DNA from: Lachnospiraceae bacterium UBA1721
Lineage (GTDB): Bacteria > Bacillota > Clostridia > Lachnospirales > Lachnospiraceae
NCBI GenBank assembly: GCA_002317155.1
Contig: DCIR01000098.1
Coordinates: 1-8,104 of the forward strand
Reading direction: 5' to 3'
DNA length: 8,104 bases
The notes beneath the pieces are model-generated. The model was not told where the DNA came from and ran no database searches. It worked only from the letters and a program-made list of their open reading frames with translations. This document shows, piece after piece, positions 6,719 through 8,104 of the stretch. How positions within the stretch are numbered: the stretch's first letter is position 1; each line of letters starts with the position of its first letter. The position numbers were made by a program, and so were the translations under genes.

Positions 6719-6737
6719 AATCTCGCGTAAAAATTAT

Positions 6738-7016
6738 TTAGTTCTCGTCGTCTTCGTCGAAGAAATCTTCAACCTTTTCCTCAACCTTCTCAACAGCATC
6801 TGCTACTGTCTCCTTGAGAGGAGTGAAGGTGTCTTCCTTCTCTTCAGGCTGATTGAGTGATACATAGGTACGATCCTCGTCATCATCATCTATATCATCA
6901 AATTCATCATCAATAATGATGGCTGCCTTCTTCTTGCGGCTTAAGAAATATGCAACTGCTGCAGCGCCTGCGGCGATAACAGTGGTAGCAATGAGAACTT
7001 TTGCGAACTTTTTCAT
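6738..7016 (-). CDS. Small membrane-anchored acidic protein, function unknown
   Basis: 92-residue protein I do not recognise as a named family. Residues 7-25 (VLIATTVIAAGAAAVAYFL) form one hydrophobic helix, followed by SRKKK, which by the positive-inside rule points to a cytoplasmic C-terminus; cleavage as a signal peptide is less likely but possible. Residues 35-48 are almost entirely Asp/Glu, then a linker, then a helix-forming stretch ETVADAVEKVEEKVEDFF with a four-residue periodicity suggesting an amphipathic or coiled-coil helix, and an acidic end. The tail may bind cations or basic partners, but this is speculation. AAAGGAG (complement of 7024-7030) seven bases before ATG gives strong start support, and the gene has its own candidate promoter and terminator. 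It lies 128 bases downstream of the DUF6062 gene on the same strand. Confidence 0.82.
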   Translation of the reverse strand: MKKFAKVLIATTVIAAGAAAVAYFLSRKKKAAIIIDDEFDDIDDDDEDRTYVSLNQPEEKEDTFTPLKETVADAVEKVEEKVEDFFDEDDEN

Positions 7017-7057
7017 AGCTATACTCCTTTCGGTAAATCTGATACTGTGTATATTTT

Positions 7058-7086
7058 AATATAATTTGATTGAAAATAAAAGTAAA
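7058..7086 (-). promoter_or_regulatory. Predicted promoter of the small acidic protein gene
   Basis: Read on the - strand, TTTACT (complement of 7081-7086) and TATATT (complement of 7058-7063) are 17 bases apart, four of six and five of six matches to the sigma-A boxes. Transcription would start near 7051, about 35 bases before the ATG. The region is very AT-rich, so chance matches are possible. Confidence 0.5.
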
Positions 7087-7144
7087 AAGTATATAAATGA
7101 GTATACAAATACTATCCGTTTTGCAAAAAAGTGGTTATAAAAGA

Positions 7145-7903
7145 TTACTTGCTTGAACGGTAAGGCTGGTCTGCGGGATAGCCTCCTTTTAACTTTTGCA
7201 TTCCGCGCTGAACTGCGTCTTTGGAATTTTTCCAATCAGCATTTTCGTTGGTGTAATCAAATTTTTCGACCAACCAGGATACATCTTCCTGAAGACGATC
7301 AAAGTTATCAATCATAAGACCGGTGACGATGCTGTAAAATTCATCCTTTTTATTTCCTGAGAGTTTGTTGTCTGCAGCTTCTGCGAGATCTCCAAAGTGA
7401 GGAATGCAAAATCCTTTGCTTTTTTTAACCTTTTCAACAAATTCCGAATCATTCTCCCAAAGATAGAAGAATGTGTCGAGATATCTCTGATAGGTCTTCT
7501 TAAACTGGCCGCAGATGTAGCAGCTTTCGGTTTTCTCACGTGCCCAATTGACAAGAGAGTTGGTGCTCTCAGCCTTTTTGAGCTTATCCATAAGGGATAT
7601 CTTGCCGGGCTTAAAGGATTTTACTTCCTTGGCGAGTTCTGCACGCATTCTCATGTAGTGAGTTTTGAGAATCCAGCCGTTGCCGAGAGTATTGCCGTAG
7701 GTGAACATTTTCTTGAAATGGTCGCGGCAGAAACCGGCTTCATCTGTGATGGCGCGCATATCTGCTTCCATATATGAAGAGCCAGAGCCGAGTACATAGT
7801 CAAGCAGGTCCTGTTCAACATTGCGCTCTATAAAGCAGAAAGGACATTCGTCATTGGCATTGATTGCATCGTTAAGGGGAATGGTATAGAGCTGTTCCTT
7901 CAT
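7145..7903 (-). CDS. DUF6062 family protein with two CxxC...CxxH putative metal modules
   Basis: 252-residue cytoplasmic protein of unknown function. The opening LYTIPLNDA, followed by CPFC, and the closing NSKDAVQRGMQKLKG resemble DUF6062 proteins of Lachnospiraceae and related Clostridia, as far as I can recall the family. It contains two matching modules: Cys20/Cys23 (ECPFC) with Cys59/His62 (GFCRDHF), and Cys128/Cys131 (SCYIC) with Cys166/His169 (GFCIPHF). The gaps between the CxxC and CxxH pairs are 35 and 34 residues, so each half probably binds one zinc in a helical setting. No membrane segment or signal peptide is seen. AAGGAG (complement of 7910-7915) lies six bases before the ATG. 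No convincing terminator follows the stop, so transcripts may run on into the small acidic protein gene. The family name is less certain than the two-module architecture. Confidence 0.8.
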   Translation of the reverse strand: MKEQLYTIPLNDAINANDECPFCFIERNVEQDLLDYVLGSGSSYMEADMRAITDEAGFCRDHFKKMFTYGNTLGNGWILKTHYMRMRAELAKEVKSFKPGKISLMDKLKKAESTNSLVNWAREKTESCYICGQFKKTYQRYLDTFFYLWENDSEFVEKVKKSKGFCIPHFGDLAEAADNKLSGNKKDEFYSIVTGLMIDNFDRLQEDVSWLVEKFDYTNENADWKNSKDAVQRGMQKLKGGYPADQPYRSSK

Positions 7904-8022
7904 AAGTTTCTCCTTAGAATTTGTATTTATAGTGTTTATGTATTTACGGTGTGGATTAATTTGGATATATATTATTTACTTTGATTAGTATAATAATTAA
8001 TACAGTATTCAATAATGAGAAC

Positions 8023-8031
8023 ATTATATCA
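8023..8031 (-). promoter_or_regulatory. Extended -10 promoter candidate for the DUF6062 gene
   Basis: The - strand reads TGATATAAT, a perfect TGn-TATAAT extended -10 box; no good -35 is seen at the normal distance, as is common for this promoter class. Transcription would start near 8016, leaving a leader of about 112 bases. A 6-bp inverted repeat, ATAATG and CATTAT (8012-8017 and 8022-8027), overlaps the box and the start site and could be an operator or chance in AT-rich DNA. Confidence 0.45.
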
Positions 8032-8104
8032 TGAAAAGTGCTTTTTTTATATTATGACCGTTTTATTGTACTAATGAGGAGTATAATTTAGTATATGGGG
8101 CAAC

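Noticed and set aside
6667..6740. 11-bp direct repeat AAAATTATTTA (6667-6677 and 6730-6740) flanking the terminator
   Set aside because: Low-complexity AT sequence with no element between the copies other than a terminator; chance or gene-end composition is enough to explain it.
7087..7144. Possible terminator after the DUF6062 gene (TTTTGCAAAA palindrome and weak AGTAT/ATACT pairing)
   Set aside because: Stems are five base pairs, AT-rich and without a loop or U-run in the right place.
7397..7777. 126-codon + strand open frame inside the DUF6062 gene
   Set aside because: It is the antisense shadow of a gene with clear cysteine/histidine motifs and a strong ribosome binding site; no own ribosome binding site or recognisable domain.
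8071..8104. Possible promoter (TATAAT at 8082-8087) and start codon (ATG at 8095) of a + strand gene
   Set aside because: No suitable -35 is present, the AGGAG at 8077-8081 is 13 bases from the ATG, and only three codons are visible, so nothing can be supported.

Overview
The window looks like chromosome of a low-GC Gram-positive member of Clostridia, most likely a Lachnospiraceae (Butyrivibrio-like) genome. This is inferred from AT-rich intergenic DNA, strong AAGGAG ribosome binding sites, Rho-independent terminators, and protein families typical of that group (DUF2225, DUF6062, a clostridial-type GlnRS). No RNA genes, mobile elements, CRISPR arrays or origins were seen, and no gene-free stretch exceeds 300 bases.

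Left part (1-2447, + strand): the 3' nine-tenths of glutaminyl-tRNA synthetase, cut by the window edge, then a perfect GC-rich hairpin lying only a few bases before the ribosome binding site of a DUF2225 putative zinc-ribbon protein. A long bidirectional terminator (about 2470-2517) separates this pair from the convergent operon.

Middle part (2546-6649): an accessory carbohydrate module. Three genes on the - strand, read from 5611 down to 2546, encode two different Gfo/Idh/MocA-family NAD(P)-dependent oxidoreductases and a TIM-barrel sugar isomerase/epimerase. An AraC-family regulator is transcribed divergently. The shared 177-bp intergenic region carries a perfect 8-6-8 inverted repeat and a perfect TATAAT box. 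The gene content suggests an 'oxidise, rearrange, reduce' route for a sugar or cyclitol, possibly through a keto-sugar intermediate. No transporter, kinase or glycoside hydrolase is visible, so the substrate is unknown.

Right part (6684-8104, - strand): a 252-residue DUF6062 protein with two matching CxxC...CxxH half-modules, then a 92-residue membrane-anchored, very acidic small protein ending in a strong terminator. Each has its own plausible promoter. The last 200 bases are AT-rich upstream DNA for the DUF6062 gene, and the next gene to the right is not visible.

The sugar module is the most system-like part. I did not find evidence of a wholly new class of system. The points most worth following are the uncharacterised sugar pathway and its operator region, the hairpin upstream of the DUF2225 gene, and the duplicated metal-site architecture of the DUF6062 protein.
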